Assembly: GCA_037127315.1 (NCBI GenBank)
Contig: JBBBDQ010001686.1
Span: 2,425,001 to 2,489,000, forward strand
DNA length: 64,000 nucleotides
DNA from: Ascarosepion bandense
Taxonomy: Eukaryota; Mollusca; Cephalopoda; Sepiida; Sepiidae
Direction of reading: 5' to 3'
Shown here: piece after piece, positions 63,146 to 64,000 of the stretch
Layout: every line of letters starts with the position of its first letter
Numbering within the stretch: position 1 is the first letter of the stretch
Notes under the pieces: model-generated
What the model saw: the letters and a program-made list of their open reading frames with translations, nothing else
Told to the model about the DNA's origin: nothing
Database searches by the model: none
Program-made: the position numbers and the translations under genes

Positions 63146-63743
63146 CACGTATTATTTCCTACAATCGTTCTTTCTTACGATAATTATTTCACCCAATTTC
63201 TTTCTTTCTTTCTTTTTCTTTCTTTCTTTATTTCTTTCTTTCTTATTTTTTTCTTTTCTTTCATACTTATTTGCATTATTTCCAACATATTTGTTCTTTC
63301 TTTCTTTCTTTCTTTCTTTCTTATTTGTATGATTTCCCACATATTTGTTCTATTTTTTCTTTCTTTCTTATTTGTATTATTTCTCACATATTTCTTCTTC
63401 CTTTCTTTTTTCTTTCTTCGTTTTTCTTTCTTTCTTATTTGCTTTATTTTGCTCATATTTGTTCTTTCTTCCTTTCTTTTTAGTATTATTTCTCACAGAT
63501 TTGTTCTGTCTTTCTTTCTTTCTTTCTTTCTTTCTTTTTTATTCGTATTATTTCCCACATATTTGATTTTTCTTTCTTTTTATCTTTCTTTCTTATTCGT
63601 AATATTTCCCACATATTTGTTCTTTCTTTCTTTCTTTGTTATTTGCTTTATTTTCTCACATATTTCTTTTTTCTTTCTTTTTCTTTTTTCTTTCTTTTTC
63701 TTTTTTCTTTCTTTCTTATTCGTAATATTTCCCACATATTTGT

Positions 63744-63779
<36 letters not shown>

Positions 63780-64000
63780 TGTTATTTGCTTTATTTTCTC
63801 ACATATTTCTTTTTTCTTTCTTTTTCTTTTTTCTTTCTTTCTTTTTTCTTTCTTTCTTATTCGTAATATTTCCCACATATTTGTTCTTTCTTTCTTTCTT
63901 TGTTATTTGCTTTATTTTCTCACATATTTCTTTTTTCTTTCTTTTTCTTTTTTCTTTCTTTTTCTTTTTTCTTTCTTTCTTTTTTCTTTCTTTCTTATTC
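62880..64000. repeat. (CTTT)n array running to the window edge
   Basis: Plus-strand pyrimidine tract with a higher-order phrase of about 85-130 bp: TATTTCCCACATATTTGTTC appears near 63086, 63330, 63605 and 63727, and TTATTTTCTCACATATTTCTTTT near 63650, 63791 and 63914. The array continues beyond the window. Confidence 0.93.

Overview
The window looks like repeat-dominated eukaryotic (metazoan) DNA. It is AT-rich, saturated with (TA)n, (GA)n, (GAAA)n and (GAA)n microsatellites, and has no convincing host protein-coding exon. Nearly every recognisable segment is a mobile element or a tandem array. The mix (an RTE-type LINE with a (GAA)n tail, a CR1/Jockey-group LINE, several tRNA-derived SINE families, a tandem-unit SINE carrying the LINE tail, Helitron-like ends with CTAG termini, hammerhead-ribozyme repeats) best fits a mollusc, probably a coleoid cephalopod such as an octopus. 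That assignment is inference from general familiarity and cannot be proved here.

Layout. 0-6 kb: a three-unit SINE (one unit strongly T-to-C substituted), two 3' ends of the CR1/Jockey LINE, a 136-bp tandem array, a 32-bp array and an unnamed family-A transposon split by a SINE. 6-9 kb: a 2.5 kb purine-strand minisatellite. 9-12.7 kb: an RTE LINE split by a SINE, then a complete Helitron-like element. 12.7-15.6 kb: (GAAA)n/(GAA)n. 16-25 kb: RTE fragments, SINEs, Helitron ends, a cluster of hammerhead-ribozyme repeats (19.5-20.8 kb) and a 5S rRNA sequence joined to a SINE (21.3 kb). 25-33 kb: foldback repeats, another hammerhead, RTE, Helitron, and SINE-in-SINE nesting. 33.8-35.3 kb: a 118-bp tandem array. 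35.3-46 kb: RTE, Helitron and SINE mosaics, a DUF4817-like transposase relic and family-A, family-D and family-E repeats. 46.3-46.9 kb: a TA-flanked MITE with a nested SINE. 47-49.3 kb: purine-rich repeat. 51-56 kb: SINE arrays, RTE, a deleted mariner-like element, an 85-bp array and a foldback. 57.5-62.4 kb: LTR-like repeats and the longest LINE copy (about 1.65 kb, broken by frameshifts). 62.9-64 kb: (CTTT)n.

How the parts relate. The CR1/Jockey LINE and the tandem-unit SINE share their last ~50-60 bp, so the LINE probably supplies the SINE's retrotransposition machinery. RTE copies end in (GAA)n and appear to seed longer GAA tracts. One short-element family combines a hammerhead ribozyme with tRNA-like Pol III boxes in ~310-nt units, a layout resembling retrozymes and the schistosome Sm-alpha repeats. 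I judge three results most worth checking: the hammerhead/Pol III repeat cluster, the T-to-C (A-to-G on the SINE sense strand) hypermutated SINE unit, and the 5S rRNA-SINE chimera.
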